Notes: generated from the letters alone by a model not told the origin. Shown: positions 27,935 through 37,284, counted from the stretch's first letter. The stretch is 64,000 nucleotides of DNA from Burkholderiales bacterium (GCA_029268225.1 JAJUGJ010000013.1:16503-80502), one strand, 5' to 3'. Numbers and translations: made by a program.

Positions 27935-28729
27935 ATGAGCGAAGCCCGCACCATCCAGAACCTGTTCGACCTCACGGGCAAGAAGGCCCTCATCACCGGC
28001 GGCTCCCGTGGCCTGGGCCTGCAGATGGCGCAGGCCCTCGGCGAAGCCGGTGCCAAGGTCGTCATCAGCTCCCGCAAGGCGGCTGACTTGGAACAGGCCG
28101 TCATGGCCCTGCAAGACCGCGGCATCGACGCCCGCTGGATCGCCGCCGACGCTGGCAAGCCCGAAGACATCCAGCGCCTCGCCGACGAGACTCTGGAGCG
28201 TGTCGGTGACGTGGACATCCTCGTCAACAACGCTGGTGCCAGCTGGGGCGCCCCAGCGCAGGACCACCCGCTGGACGCCTGGGACAAGGTGATGAACCTC
28301 AATGTGCGCGGCTACTTCCTGCTGTCGCAGGCCATTGCCAAAGCCAGCATGATCCCGCGCAAGCAGGGCCGCATCATCAACGTGGCCTCCATCGCCGGCC
28401 TGGGCGGCAACCCCGCTTTCATGCAGACCATCGCCTACAACACCAGCAAGGGTGCGGTGGTGAACTTCACTCGCGCGCTGGCCTGTGAATGGGGTCATCT
28501 TGGCATCCGTGTCAACGCCGTGGCCCCTGGCTTCTTCCCCAGCAAGATGACCGCCGGTCTCATCGGTGCGGTCGGTGAGGAGAACATGGCCAGCCACGCG
28601 CCCCTGGGGCGCCTGGGTGACGACGAAGACCTCAAGGGCGCCGTGCTGCTGTTTGCATCCGAAGCCGGCAAACACATCACCGGCCAGATCCTGGCGGTGG
28701 ACGGGGGCGTCAGCGCCCTCGTGGGCTAA
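27935..28729 (+). CDS. Short-chain dehydrogenase/reductase (SDR)
   Basis: A 264-residue classical SDR. It has the cofactor motif KKALITGGSRGLGLQMAQAL, the SSRK stretch after the second strand, VDILVNNAGASWGAP, the catalytic Ser in NVASIAGLGG and Tyr-Lys in IAYNTSKGAVVNFTRAL, and the ending HITGQILAVDGGVSALVG. The Arg/Lys after the second strand suggests NADP(H). Its place among beta-oxidation genes fits a 3-hydroxyacyl or alcohol dehydrogenase of the same pathway, but the substrate is not determined. The PaaI thioesterase starts 18 bases after the stop. Confidence 0.92.
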   Translation: MSEARTIQNLFDLTGKKALITGGSRGLGLQMAQALGEAGAKVVISSRKAADLEQAVMALQDRGIDARWIAADAGKPEDIQRLADETLERVGDVDILVNNAGASWGAPAQDHPLDAWDKVMNLNVRGYFLLSQAIAKASMIPRKQGRIINVASIAGLGGNPAFMQTIAYNTSKGAVVNFTRALACEWGHLGIRVNAVAPGFFPSKMTAGLIGAVGEENMASHAPLGRLGDDEDLKGAVLLFASEAGKHITGQILAVDGGVSALVG

Positions 28730-28747
28730 GTCGAGCGTCGCAAAAGC

Positions 28748-29212
28748 ATGGCCATTCCTTTTGCTTTCCGCATCCCCTTCGTCGAGGGCATCGGCTGCGA
28801 GTTGCAACGCTTCGAAGGCGGTCAGGCCGAGATCACCTTGGCGCTCACTGAGAACCACACCAATTCTTTTGGGGTGGCTCACGGTGGGGTGATGATGACC
28901 TTGCTGGACGTGGCCATGGCACACGCCGCCCGCAGCCTGCGCCTCGATGCCCAAGGGCAGAGCCCCGGCGCGGTCACCATCGAGATGAAGACCAGCTTCA
29001 CCCGCCCCGGCGTCGGTCGCATCCGGGCCGTCGGCAGCGTGCTGCACAGCACCGCCACCCTGGTGTTTTGCGAAGGCAAGATCTTCGATGAACAAGACCG
29101 CCTGTGCGCCCACGCCACCGGCACCTTCAAGTACCTGAGAGACATCCCCAAGGGGCGTCCCACATCGGGCTCAGCCGCTGAGCCCCATCTGGCCGGCCCC
29201 GGCTCCGATTGA
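28748..29212 (+). CDS. PaaI-family hotdog thioesterase
   Basis: A 154-residue hotdog thioesterase of the PaaI/acyl-CoA thioesterase 13 type. The motif NSFGVAHGGVMMTLLDVAMAHAARS contains the HGG signature with the acidic residue in the following helix (LLDVA). TIEMKTSFTRPGVGRIRAVGSVLHSTATLVFCEGKIFD forms the later strands. Such enzymes rescue CoA from dead-end thioesters, for example in phenylacetate catabolism. It is the second thioesterase in the cluster, beside the 4HBT enzyme at 14.0 kb. Confidence 0.9.
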   Translation: MAIPFAFRIPFVEGIGCELQRFEGGQAEITLALTENHTNSFGVAHGGVMMTLLDVAMAHAARSLRLDAQGQSPGAVTIEMKTSFTRPGVGRIRAVGSVLHSTATLVFCEGKIFDEQDRLCAHATGTFKYLRDIPKGRPTSGSAAEPHLAGPGSD

Positions 29213-29249
29213 TCCGTTCTCCCGTTTTCACACCTGAAAGGTCCATGTC

Positions 29250-30278
29250 ATGAGCCTCGTCAACGAACAGATCCTGCTGGTGTCGCGCCCGCAGGGAGAA
29301 GCCACGGTCGACAACTTCAAGCTGGTGAGCACACCGCTGCCCACCGCCGAGCAACTGGCGGATGGCCAGGTGCTGGTGCGCCACCACTACCTCTCGCTGG
29401 ACCCCTACATGCGCGGCCGCATGAACGACAGCAAGAGCTACGCCGAACCCCAGCCCCTGAACACGGTGATGATTGGCGGCACGGTGGGCGAGGTGATGCT
29501 CAGCAAGCACCCCAAGTTCGCTGTGGGCGACAAGGTGCTGGGCATGGGCGGCTGGCAAACCCACAGCGTGATCGACGCCAACCAGCGTGGCGCGCTCACC
29601 AAGGTGGACACCGCTCACATCCCCTTGTCGGCCTACCTGGGTTCGGTCGGCATGCCCGGCGTGACCGCCTGGTACGGCCTGGTCAAGATCATCGCCCCCA
29701 AGGCCGGTGAAACCGTGGTGGTCAGTGCCGCCAGCGGCGCGGTGGGCAGCGTGGTCGGCCAGCTGGCCAAGGCTCGTGGCTGTCGCGTGGTGGGCGTGGC
29801 CGGTGGCGCCGACAAGTGCGATTACGTGGTCAAGGAACTGGGCTTTGATGCCTGCGTGGACTACAAGGCCAACCCCGACCCCAAGAGCTTCTACAAGGCC
29901 TTGAAGGACGCGACGCCCAACGGCATCGACGGCTACTTCGAAAACGTGGGCGGCATGATGTTGGATGCCGTGCTGTTGCGCATGAACGCCTTCGGTCGCA
30001 TCGCCATGTGCGGGATGATCGCTGGCTACAACGGTGAGCCCACCCCCATGCAGAACCCGGCCCTGATCCTCGTCAACCGGCTCAAAGTCGAGGGCTTTAT
30101 TGTGAGCGAGCACCCCGAAGTGTGGCCCGATGCCGTCAAGGAATTGGGCACCATGGTGGCTTCGGGCCAGATGAAGTTCCGCGAGTCCGTGGCGCACGGC
30201 ATTGCCAGCGCGCCCGACGCCTTCCTGGGACTGCTCAAGGGCAAGAATTTCGGCAAGCAACTGGTCAAACTGATCTGA
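29250..30278 (+). CDS. Zinc-free NADP-dependent MDR oxidoreductase (CurA/PTGR-like)
   Basis: A 342-residue medium-chain reductase/dehydrogenase without the zinc-binding cysteines. The family start is NEQILLVSRPQGEATVDNFKLV, then HHYLSLDPYMRGRMND, and the Rossmann motif ETVVVSAASGAVGSVVGQLAKARGCRVVGVAGG. After it come YKANPDPKSFYKALKDATPNGIDGYFENVGGMMLDAVL and GRIAMCGMIAGYN. Relatives reduce the double bond of alpha,beta-unsaturated ketones and aldehydes. It stands between the thioesterase and a second SDR, all co-directional. Confidence 0.92.
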   Translation: MSLVNEQILLVSRPQGEATVDNFKLVSTPLPTAEQLADGQVLVRHHYLSLDPYMRGRMNDSKSYAEPQPLNTVMIGGTVGEVMLSKHPKFAVGDKVLGMGGWQTHSVIDANQRGALTKVDTAHIPLSAYLGSVGMPGVTAWYGLVKIIAPKAGETVVVSAASGAVGSVVGQLAKARGCRVVGVAGGADKCDYVVKELGFDACVDYKANPDPKSFYKALKDATPNGIDGYFENVGGMMLDAVLLRMNAFGRIAMCGMIAGYNGEPTPMQNPALILVNRLKVEGFIVSEHPEVWPDAVKELGTMVASGQMKFRESVAHGIASAPDAFLGLLKGKNFGKQLVKLI

Positions 30279-30303
30279 TACCTAAAACAGGAAACAACAC
30301 AAC

Positions 30304-31233
30304 ATGTCGCAACTGAAACTGCAAGCAGGCCAGACGGCCGTCATCACCGGCGCCGCCAGCGGCTTTGGCCTGGAACTGGCTCGCCTGGGCGCCCAGAAGG
30401 GCCTGAACCTCGTGCTGACCGACGTGCAGCAAGAAGCCCTGGACAAGGTGGTGGCCGAGTTGACCGAGGCCGGTGCCAAGGTGGCCGCTCTGCGCGGTGA
30501 CGTCTCTCGCGGTGAAGACATCCAGGCTTTGGCCGACCTGTGCCTGGAGCGTTTTGGCGTCCCCCACATCGTCATCAACAACGCCGGTGTGGCCTACGGT
30601 GGCCTGATCTGGGAAGCCGGTCCGCGTGACTGGGAATGGGTGCTGGGCGTCAACCTCTGGGGCGTCATCCACGGCGTGCGCATCTTCACCCCGCTGATGC
30701 TGGCCGAGGCTCGCAAGAACCCCGCCTACCAGGGACACATCGTCAACGTGGCCTCGATGGCCGGCATGCTGAACTCGCCCAACCTGGGCGTCTACAACGT
30801 CAGCAAGCACGCGGTGGTGAGCCTGTCCGAGACCCTGTATCAGGACCTGGCCCTGGTGACCGAGCAGGTGCACGCTTCGGTGCTGTGTCCGTACTTCGTG
30901 CCCACCGGCATCCACCAGTCGCACCGCAACCGCCCTGCCGAGTTGCGCACCGATGCCAAGCCCACGGCCAGCCAGCTGATCGGACAGGCCATGAGCGCCA
31001 AGGCCGTGACCTCGGGCAAGGTGACGGCCACCGACACCGCTGCGCTGGTGTACGACGCCATTGAAACGGGCAAGTTCTACATCTACACCCACCCCAAGGC
31101 CATTGGCATGGTGCAGGTGCGTCTGGAAGACGTGATGCAGGCCCGCAACCCGACCGACCCCTTCGCGGGCAAGCCGGAGATCGGCGATCAGCTCAAGACC
31201 GCCCTGCGCGAAGCCCTCGCCAAAGAGGACTGA
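30304..31233 (+). CDS. Short-chain dehydrogenase/reductase (SDR), long form
   Basis: A 309-residue SDR with QTAVITGAASGFGLELARLGAQKG (cofactor Gly motif), HIVINNAGVAYGG, VNVASMAGMLNSPNLGVYNVSKHAVVSLSETLYQDLA (Ser, Tyr, Lys), then a longer C-terminal part than classical SDRs. The Asp in VLTDVQQEAL after the second strand favours NAD(H). It ends the catabolic cluster; rapZ converges from the other side with a 43-base gap holding an imperfect hairpin. Substrate unknown. Confidence 0.91.
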   Translation: MSQLKLQAGQTAVITGAASGFGLELARLGAQKGLNLVLTDVQQEALDKVVAELTEAGAKVAALRGDVSRGEDIQALADLCLERFGVPHIVINNAGVAYGGLIWEAGPRDWEWVLGVNLWGVIHGVRIFTPLMLAEARKNPAYQGHIVNVASMAGMLNSPNLGVYNVSKHAVVSLSETLYQDLALVTEQVHASVLCPYFVPTGIHQSHRNRPAELRTDAKPTASQLIGQAMSAKAVTSGKVTATDTAALVYDAIETGKFYIYTHPKAIGMVQVRLEDVMQARNPTDPFAGKPEIGDQLKTALREALAKED

Positions 31234-31276
31234 GGCGCGTGACGACCTGGTCGGCCAATGTGGGCGATCAGGTCAC

Positions 31277-32215
31277 TCAGACGCTGCGGGCGTCCTGTTC
31301 CCGGTGACGTGACAGGACCACCCCGCGGCCCGCAAAGCGCTTGACCAACTGTTCTACGCAGTACACCGAGCGGTGCTGACCACCGGTGCAGCCCATGGCC
31401 ACGGTCACATAGCTGCGCTGATCGCTCTCCAGCGTGGGCAGCCAGCGCAGCAAGAAGGCCTCGATCTGCGCGAGCAACTCGGCCGATTCCGGTTGGGCGG
31501 CCAGATAGTCGATCACGGGTTGATCGCGTCCCGTCAGCGGCTTGAGCTCCTTCAGGTAGAAGGGGTTGGGTAGCATGCGCACGTCAAAGACAAAGTCGGC
31601 GTCCATCGGCACGCCATGCTTGTAGGCAAACGATTCGAACACCAAGGTCAGGCCCGCAGGCTCCGCGCTCACGATGTGACGCACCCAGGTGCGCAGCTGC
31701 GCTGGTCGCAGCAGACTGGTGTCGATCACGGTGGACACTTCGCGCAACGGACCCAACAGTTCGCGCTCCATGGTGATCGTGTCGATCAGGGCATGTGTGG
31801 CGGCTTCGGCCCCGGTGTTCTCATGATCGCTGGCGCGCCGGCGAGGGGCATCAGCCGGTGGCTGGGGCCGCAGCTTCAGCAAGGGGTGAGGGCGGCGCGT
31901 TTCGGAGAAGCGGCGCACCAGCGTGTCGGTGCTGGCATCCAGAAACACCGAGCGCACCTTCAGGCCTTCTTGCCGCAGGGTGTCGAGCACGGGCTTGAGG
32001 TGAGGCAGCGAGTCCACGCTGCGTGCGTCCATGGCCACGGCAATGCGTCGCTTCAGTTCGGAGGGGCGTTGCACCTCCAGATCGACCAGGCCACGCAGCA
32101 ACTCGGGGGGCAGGTTGTCCACGCAGAAATAACCCGCGTCTTCCAGCGCATTGAGCGCCACGGATTTGCCCGAGCCGGAGATGCCGGTCAGCAACACGAT
32201 GTCGAGCTGGCTCAT
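31277..32215 (-). CDS. rapZ: RNase adapter protein RapZ (nucleotide-binding)
   Basis: RapZ binds nucleotides and small RNAs and, in enterobacteria, guides RNase E to GlmZ to control glmS; the target here is unknown. The 312-residue protein has Walker A IVLLTGISGSGKSVALNALEDAGYFCVDNLPPELL, the FLDAS(T) and RRHPL-like (RRPHPLL) segments, VFDVRMLPNPFYLKELKPLTGRDQPVIDYL, and the C-terminal GCTGGQHRSVYCVEQL. It is about 28 residues longer than the E. coli protein because of an Arg/Pro-rich insertion after residue 110. Its start overlaps the recN stop (ATGA). Confidence 0.94.
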   Translation of the reverse strand: MSQLDIVLLTGISGSGKSVALNALEDAGYFCVDNLPPELLRGLVDLEVQRPSELKRRIAVAMDARSVDSLPHLKPVLDTLRQEGLKVRSVFLDASTDTLVRRFSETRRPHPLLKLRPQPPADAPRRRASDHENTGAEAATHALIDTITMERELLGPLREVSTVIDTSLLRPAQLRTWVRHIVSAEPAGLTLVFESFAYKHGVPMDADFVFDVRMLPNPFYLKELKPLTGRDQPVIDYLAAQPESAELLAQIEAFLLRWLPTLESDQRSYVTVAMGCTGGQHRSVYCVEQLVKRFAGRGVVLSRHREQDARSV

Positions 32216-33960
32216 GCGGCCTCCTTGCGTTTGCGGGGGGCTTTGCCGGTGGCAGGGGCTGCCTCGGCAGCTTCGGTGTCTTGTGCGTGGGCGGTCGCGA
32301 GCATGGCCTGCGCATGCGCCCGGCTGGTGTCGGTGATCTGTCCACCCAGCATGCGGGCGATCTCGGTGGTGCGCACCTCGTCACGCACTTCGCGGATGTC
32401 GCTGGTGGTCTGCCCGTCGTGCACGGCTTTGGCCACGACCAGATGCTGGTGCGCACAGGCGGCGACCTGGGCCAGGTGGGTCACGGCCAGCACCTGGCGA
32501 TCGCGACCCAGGCGCTGCATCAGGCGGCCCACGGTGTCGGCCACGGCGCCGCCCACCCCCGAATCGATCTCGTCAAAGATCAGGGTGCCGACCTGGCTGC
32601 GCTCGTCGCTGCGTTGCGAGGTGGTGACGGCAATCGCCAGCGCCAGACGCGACAGTTCGCCGCCGGAGGCCACCTTGCCCAAGGGGCGCGGCGTGCTGCC
32701 AGCATGGCCAGCCACCAGAAACTCGATGTTTTCCAGGCCATAGGCCTGCGGCTCGGCCTGCGCGGTCAGGGCCACCTCGAAGCGGCCTCCCTTCATGCCC
32801 AGCTCTTGCATGGCCTCGGTCACGGCCTGCGACAAAGCGGGGGCGGCGGCGCTGCGCTGGCGGCTCACAGCTTGGGCCACCTTCAGCCAAGCTTGGTGGG
32901 CAGCCTGGGCCTCGCGCTCCAACTTGTCCAGATCGGTGGCGGCGTCCAGCTTGGCCAGCTCGTCGCGCCAGCTTTGCAGCAGCTCGGGCAGTTCGGGGGC
33001 CGGGCGGTGATAGCGCCGCGCCAGGCTCATCCACAGCGACATGCGGTTGTCGAGTTCGGCCAGACGATCCGGGTCCAGCTCGGTGTGGTGCAAGGCGCTG
33101 TTGAGGCTGCGCGCGGCATCCTGCAGTTGGGCCTGGGCCTCGCGCAGCACCTCCAAGGCGTTGCCCAGATGGGGCTCTACCGAGGCCACGTCTTCCAGGG
33201 CGTCGATGGCGCGGGCGGTCAGGCTGTCGGCGCTCTCATCGGCTTCCGAGACGGCATCCAGGGCCAGGCGGGCGGCATCCAGAATGGCCTGGCCATGGCT
33301 CAGGCGGCTGTGTTCGGTGTTGAGCGTGTCCCACTCATCGGCCTGCGGGTTGAGCTTGTCGAGTTCGCCAATCTGCCATTGCAGGCGCTCGCGTTCACGT
33401 TCCAGGTCGGCCTGCTGGCTGCGCGCTTCGTCCAGGCGGCGGGCGGCTTCGCGGCGTGCCACCCAGGCGGCTTGCAGGGCCTCGTTGTCCACGCCCGCCT
33501 GCGCATCGACCAGCGCGCGCACGGCGTCGGCGCGAGTCAGGCTTTGCCAGGCGTGCTGGCCGTGGATGTCGACCAGATGCTCGCCCAACTCACGCAGTTG
33601 GGTGGCGGTGGCGGGCGAGCCATTGATCCAGGCGCGGCTCTTGCCTTGGGCGTCCACCACGCGGCGCAGCAGCAGGGGGGCACCTGGCTCCAGGTTGTCG
33701 AAGCCGGCTTCTTCCAGCCAGGGGGCCAGCAAGGTGGTCAGCTGGGCCGAGGGCTCGAACTCGGCGGTGATGTCGGCGCGTGCCGCGCCTTCGCGCACCA
33801 CCCCTGCGTCGCCCCGGCTGCCCAGGGCGAGTTGCAAGGCGTCGATCAGGATGGACTTGCCCGCACCGGTCTCGCCTGTCAGCGCGGTGAAGCCGCCGCT
33901 CAGGTCCACTTCCAGACTGGTCACGATGACGAAATCACGCAGGGTCAGGCGACGCAGCAT
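32212..33960 (-). CDS. recN: DNA repair protein RecN
   Basis: An SMC-like ATPase of double-strand break repair, 582 residues, slightly longer than usual. The N-terminal nucleotide site is MLRRLTLRDFVIVTSLEVDLSGGFTALTGETGAGKSILIDAL. Long coiled coils rich in Arg/Glu/Ala lie at about 150-370, and the C-terminal half-site is GKVASGGELSRLALAI (signature) with GTLIFDEIDSGVGGAVADTVGRLM (Walker B). A Lys/Arg-rich tail (GKAPRKRKEAA) ends it. nadK lies 4 bases upstream and rapZ overlaps downstream, so the three form one operon. No LexA box was recognised upstream. Confidence 0.95.
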   Translation of the reverse strand: MLRRLTLRDFVIVTSLEVDLSGGFTALTGETGAGKSILIDALQLALGSRGDAGVVREGAARADITAEFEPSAQLTTLLAPWLEEAGFDNLEPGAPLLLRRVVDAQGKSRAWINGSPATATQLRELGEHLVDIHGQHAWQSLTRADAVRALVDAQAGVDNEALQAAWVARREAARRLDEARSQQADLERERERLQWQIGELDKLNPQADEWDTLNTEHSRLSHGQAILDAARLALDAVSEADESADSLTARAIDALEDVASVEPHLGNALEVLREAQAQLQDAARSLNSALHHTELDPDRLAELDNRMSLWMSLARRYHRPAPELPELLQSWRDELAKLDAATDLDKLEREAQAAHQAWLKVAQAVSRQRSAAAPALSQAVTEAMQELGMKGGRFEVALTAQAEPQAYGLENIEFLVAGHAGSTPRPLGKVASGGELSRLALAIAVTTSQRSDERSQVGTLIFDEIDSGVGGAVADTVGRLMQRLGRDRQVLAVTHLAQVAACAHQHLVVAKAVHDGQTTSDIREVRDEVRTTEIARMLGGQITDTSRAHAQAMLATAHAQDTEAAEAAPATGKAPRKRKEAA

Positions 33961-33964
33961 GGTG

Positions 33965-34867
33965 TCAACTCACTCCTTCATTCCAGCGCAGTTTGCGGCG
34001 CAAGGTTGCGTAGTAGCTCCAGCCCTTGGGGTGCAGGAAGCGCACATGGTGGTCCGAGCGCCGCACGATCACGCGGTCGCCGTGCAGCAGGCTGGCCAGG
34101 CTTTGCATGTCGAAATTCATGCCCGCGTCCTTGCCGGCCACGATCTCGATGGTGATGGTCACGTCGTCCGACACCACCAGCGGGCGGTTGGACAGGGTGT
34201 GCGAGGCAATCGGCACGATCACCCAGCCGCCCACCCCGGGGTGCATGATGGGCCCGCCGGCCGACATGGCGTAGGCGGTCGAGCCCGTGGGCGACGACAC
34301 CAGCAGGCCGTCGGCACGGTAGTTGGCGACGAACTGCCCGTCGATCTCGGCGCGCAGCTCAACCATGCTGGCGGTGGCGCCGCGGCTCACCAGCACCTCG
34401 TTGATGGCAAAGCCTTCGTAGATGGTCTCGAAGCCGTCGCCGCGGATGGGGCGCAGCACGGCGCCGGCCAGCATGGCGCGACTTTCTTCTTCGTACTCGC
34501 CGCGCAGCATCAGGGGCAGGGTGGTGCCCACGTCTTTGAGTGGCAGGTCGGTGATGAAGCCCAGGCGGCCGTGGTTGATGCCGATCAGCGGGATGTTGAA
34601 GGGTGCCAGCTCACGGGCGATGGCCAGCATCGTGCCGTCGCCGCCGAGCACCACGGCCACATCGCACTGCTGACCGATCTCCTTGATCGTCAGGGCCGGG
34701 TATTCCGTCATGCCGGTGTTGAAAGCGGTTTCGCTTTCCAGCGACACGTCCACCCCCGCGCGGGCCAATAAATGCGCGACATCCTCCAGGATCGGGCGGA
34801 TGCCGCGGGCCTGGTATTTGCCCACCAGGGCAGCGTGACGGAAGCGGCAGGAAGACGGACTCGACAT
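33965..34867 (-). CDS. nadK: NAD kinase
   Basis: Phosphorylates NAD+ to NADP+. The 300-residue protein carries AVVLGGDGTMLAIARELA (GGDGT catalytic motif), PLIGINHGRLGFITDL, the ADGLLVSSPTGSTAYAMSAGGPIMHPGVGGWVIVPIASHTLSNRP block and VSDDVTITIEI. The length and motif order match ATP-dependent bacterial NadK. The gene heads the nadK-recN-rapZ run and is divergent from hrcA across 95 bases. Confidence 0.95.
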   Translation of the reverse strand: MSSPSSCRFRHAALVGKYQARGIRPILEDVAHLLARAGVDVSLESETAFNTGMTEYPALTIKEIGQQCDVAVVLGGDGTMLAIARELAPFNIPLIGINHGRLGFITDLPLKDVGTTLPLMLRGEYEEESRAMLAGAVLRPIRGDGFETIYEGFAINEVLVSRGATASMVELRAEIDGQFVANYRADGLLVSSPTGSTAYAMSAGGPIMHPGVGGWVIVPIASHTLSNRPLVVSDDVTITIEIVAGKDAGMNFDMQSLASLLHGDRVIVRRSDHHVRFLHPKGWSYYATLRRKLRWNEGVS

Positions 34868-34962
34868 GCGAGGAATTACACCACAGCGAATGTGTCAAAT
34901 TAGGTCATTCCCCCGGCGGTTGGGCGGCAAAACCCCGGGCCAGAAACTAGAATGAAGGACCC

Positions 34963-35982
34963 ATGCTGGATGACCGTGCCAAGATCCTGTTGAAAGCGCT
35001 GGTCGAGCGCTACATTGCCGATGGCCAACCTGTTGGCTCTCGCACGCTGTCGCGCGCGTCGGGGCTGGACTTGTCGGCCGCGACCATCCGCAACGTGATG
35101 GCCGACCTCGAAGACCTGGGCCTGATCGTCAGCCCCCACACCTCGGCCGGGCGCGTGCCCACGCCCAAGGGCTACCGCCTGTTCGTCGACACCATGCTGA
35201 CTGCCCGTCCGCAGGGGCTGGCCGAACTGGCCAGCGAAGCCCGTGGGCAGTTGCAGCCCGACCAGCCGCAGCGTGTGATCGCCAACGCGGCCAACATCCT
35301 GTCCAGCCTGTCGCAGTTTGTGGGCGTGGTCACAGCGCCGCGCAAGGCCTCGGTCTTCCGCCACATCGAGTTTTTGCGCCTGGGTGAAAAGCGCGTGCTG
35401 GTCATCCTGGTCTCGCCCGATGGCGATGTGCAGAACCGCGTCATCTTCACCGCCGAAGACTTCAGCCAGTCGCAACTGGTCGAGGCCAGCAACATCCTCA
35501 CCAGCCATTACTCGGGTCTGACGATCGACGAAATGCGCGAGCGCCTGCGTTCAGAGGTCGATCAGTTGCGCGGTGACATTGCCACGCTGATGCAGGCGGC
35601 GGTGCAGGCTGGCGGCGAGGCCCTGGCCGAAAGCAGCGACCAACTGGTGCTGTCCGGCGAGCGCAACCTGCTGACGGTGGAAGACTTCTCGCACGACCTG
35701 GGTTCGCTGCGCCGCATGTTCGACCTGTTCGAGCAGAAGACGCAGCTGATGCGCCTGCTCGACGGCTCCAGCCGCGCCGATGGCGTGCGCATCTACATTG
35801 GCGGCGAAAGCCAGGTGGTACCGTTCGAGGAGTTGTCGGTGGTGTCGGCGCCGTACGAGATCAACGGCCAGGTGGTCGGCACGCTGGGCGTGATCGGTCC
35901 GACCCGCATGGCCTACGACCGCATGATCGAAATCGTGGACATCACCTCGCGCCTGGTCAGCAACGCGCTGAGCCAGAAGTGA
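34963..35982 (+). CDS. hrcA: Heat-inducible transcription repressor HrcA
   Basis: Represses groE/dnaK-type heat-shock operons by binding CIRCE elements. The 339-residue protein begins with the winged helix ([71 protein letters not shown]), followed by a GAF-like core ([17 protein letters not shown]) and the dimerisation region, ending [19 protein letters not shown] lies before the ATG. No CIRCE palindrome is seen in the upstream 95 bases, so it does not appear to regulate itself through one here. Confidence 0.95.
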   Translation: MLDDRAKILLKALVERYIADGQPVGSRTLSRASGLDLSAATIRNVMADLEDLGLIVSPHTSAGRVPTPKGYRLFVDTMLTARPQGLAELASEARGQLQPDQPQRVIANAANILSSLSQFVGVVTAPRKASVFRHIEFLRLGEKRVLVILVSPDGDVQNRVIFTAEDFSQSQLVEASNILTSHYSGLTIDEMRERLRSEVDQLRGDIATLMQAAVQAGGEALAESSDQLVLSGERNLLTVEDFSHDLGSLRRMFDLFEQKTQLMRLLDGSSRADGVRIYIGGESQVVPFEELSVVSAPYEINGQVVGTLGVIGPTRMAYDRMIEIVDITSRLVSNALSQK

Positions 35983-36044
35983 GTGTCAGTCCCACCCTCG
36001 GCTGAGGGGGGTGTGAGGTGGCCGCGCGCCCTAAGCTGCGGGAC

Positions 36045-37055
36045 ATGACTGCTCAAACTGTTCTTTCTCGCCCTGTTCAGCGCGGTGGGGCCTGGCGCCG
36101 GGTCCTGTGGACCTTGGCTGGGGTCTCTGCTTTGCTGGTGGGGGGCGCCGCGCTCATGAGCGCACAAGATGATCGCTTGCCTGTGCCGGCAAACTGGCCC
36201 GACATGGGCGCCACCTTGCCCGCGGCGCAACCGCCCAAGGGTCTTGCGTTCTCCGTTTTGCCCACGGCCGCCTCGAATGGCGGGTCAGAGGCGCTGGTGG
36301 TGGGCGGGGGCTCTTGGCTGACCTATCGCCGCCCGGTGCAGGTGGCCGTGCTGGTGAACCATCCGCAGGCGGCGTTCCTGTTTGACACCGGTTTGGGGCG
36401 TGAACATGCGGCCCAGTTTGCGGTCAACGGGGTGGCGCACCAACTGCTTCTGGGCTACGGGGAGGTGAGGCCGGCGGCGGATCAGCTGGCGGCGGCTGGA
36501 TGGCCGGTGTCACGCATCCGCATGATCGTGCCTTCGCACATGCACTGGGACCACGTCAGTGGTCTGGTGGACTTCCCCGATGCCGAGGTGTGGGTGACCC
36601 CACAAGAGCAGGCTCAGGCTGAGCATGGCGCGCCGCCCGCGTTCTTGCGCTCGCAATTCGAGACGGTCAAACGCTGGCGTTCGCTGCACTTCACCGATGG
36701 GCCCTATGTCGGGTTCGAGCGCAGCTTGGACATGTTCAAGGATGGTTCGGTGGTGTTGGTGCCTTTGACCGGGCACACGGCCGGCCACACTGGCATGTTC
36801 CTGAACCTGCCCTCGGGCAAGCGCTATTTCTTCACCGGGGATGTGACCTGGACGAAGGAGGGCATCGACTGGCCTGCAGACCGCTCCAAGGTGCTGCGTC
36901 GCATGGTGCATCTGGACCACGACGAGGCCATGAACCAGGCTGCGATCGTCCGTTTGCATGGCATCCAGCGGCGCTTCCCGAGCTTGAAGATGGTGCCAGC
37001 CCATGATGAGAACGTCATGAAGACCCTGCCGCAGTTCCCGGCGTTTGAAGGGTAA
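36045..37055 (+). CDS. Metallo-beta-lactamase-fold hydrolase, membrane-anchored or exported
   Basis: A 336-residue MBL-fold enzyme. An N-terminal hydrophobic segment (about 22-38, WTLAGVSALLVGGAALMSA) suggests export or anchoring. The metal motif is IVPSHMHWDHVSGL (H-x-H-x-D-H). Before it comes FLFDTGLGREH, later VPLTGHTAGHTGMFLN and YFFTGDVTW, and a last His in VPAHDENV completes the usual set. The pattern is near the AHL-lactonase-like branch, but lactonase activity cannot be claimed. ATG 36045 is preferred; a GTG at 36018 is in frame. tRNA-Met follows. Confidence 0.87.
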   Translation: MTAQTVLSRPVQRGGAWRRVLWTLAGVSALLVGGAALMSAQDDRLPVPANWPDMGATLPAAQPPKGLAFSVLPTAASNGGSEALVVGGGSWLTYRRPVQVAVLVNHPQAAFLFDTGLGREHAAQFAVNGVAHQLLLGYGEVRPAADQLAAAGWPVSRIRMIVPSHMHWDHVSGLVDFPDAEVWVTPQEQAQAEHGAPPAFLRSQFETVKRWRSLHFTDGPYVGFERSLDMFKDGSVVLVPLTGHTAGHTGMFLNLPSGKRYFFTGDVTWTKEGIDWPADRSKVLRRMVHLDHDEAMNQAAIVRLHGIQRRFPSLKMVPAHDENVMKTLPQFPAFEG

Positions 37056-37108
37056 GGCGTGAGCAGACTTCGCTCTACAATCGCCGCTTCCTTGTTGTGC
37101 AAGGCAGG

Positions 37109-37185
37109 GGGCCGTTAGCTCAGTTGGTCAGAGCAGAGGACTCATAATCCTTTGGTCGTTGGTTCAAGTCCAACACGGCCTACCA
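37109..37185 (+). tRNA. tRNA-Met (anticodon CAT, elongator type)
   Basis: The cloverleaf is acceptor GGGCCGT (37109-37115) / ACGGCCT (37175-37181, first pair G-T), D arm GCTC/GAGC, anticodon stem GAGGA/TCCTT with loop CTCATAA, T arm GTTGG-TTCAAGT-CCAAC, then A and encoded CCA. The paired first base and the D-arm type fit the elongator rather than the initiator; a CAT tRNA-Ile2 modified by TilS cannot be fully excluded. Confidence 0.92.
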
Positions 37186-37195
37186 ACACCGATCA

Positions 37196-37227
37196 GCACC
37201 ATGCGCTCTGGCGCACGGTGCTTTTTT
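37196..37227 (+). terminator. Rho-independent terminator after tRNA-Met
   Basis: GCACCATGCGC (37196-37206), loop TCTG, GCGCACGGTGC (37211-37221), one mismatch, then six T. Confidence 0.9.
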
Positions 37228-37284
37228 GTTTCATGGCGAGTTTGCGCCAGCGTGCAGCCGGCGCGCATCTGCACCCACCGCGTG

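Noticed and set aside
31239..31275. Hairpin between the converging SDR gene and rapZ
   Set aside because: The arms are imperfect and no T run follows on either strand, so it is not a convincing terminator.
34893..34898. A perfect TTGACA on the minus strand as -35 of nadK
   Set aside because: No -10-like hexamer at 16-18 bases before the nadK start; the nearest TA-rich stretch is only 12-13 bases away.
34868..34962. CIRCE element or heat-shock promoter before hrcA
   Set aside because: No TTAGCACTC-N9-GAGTGCTAA palindrome and no convincing sigma-32 hexamers could be found.
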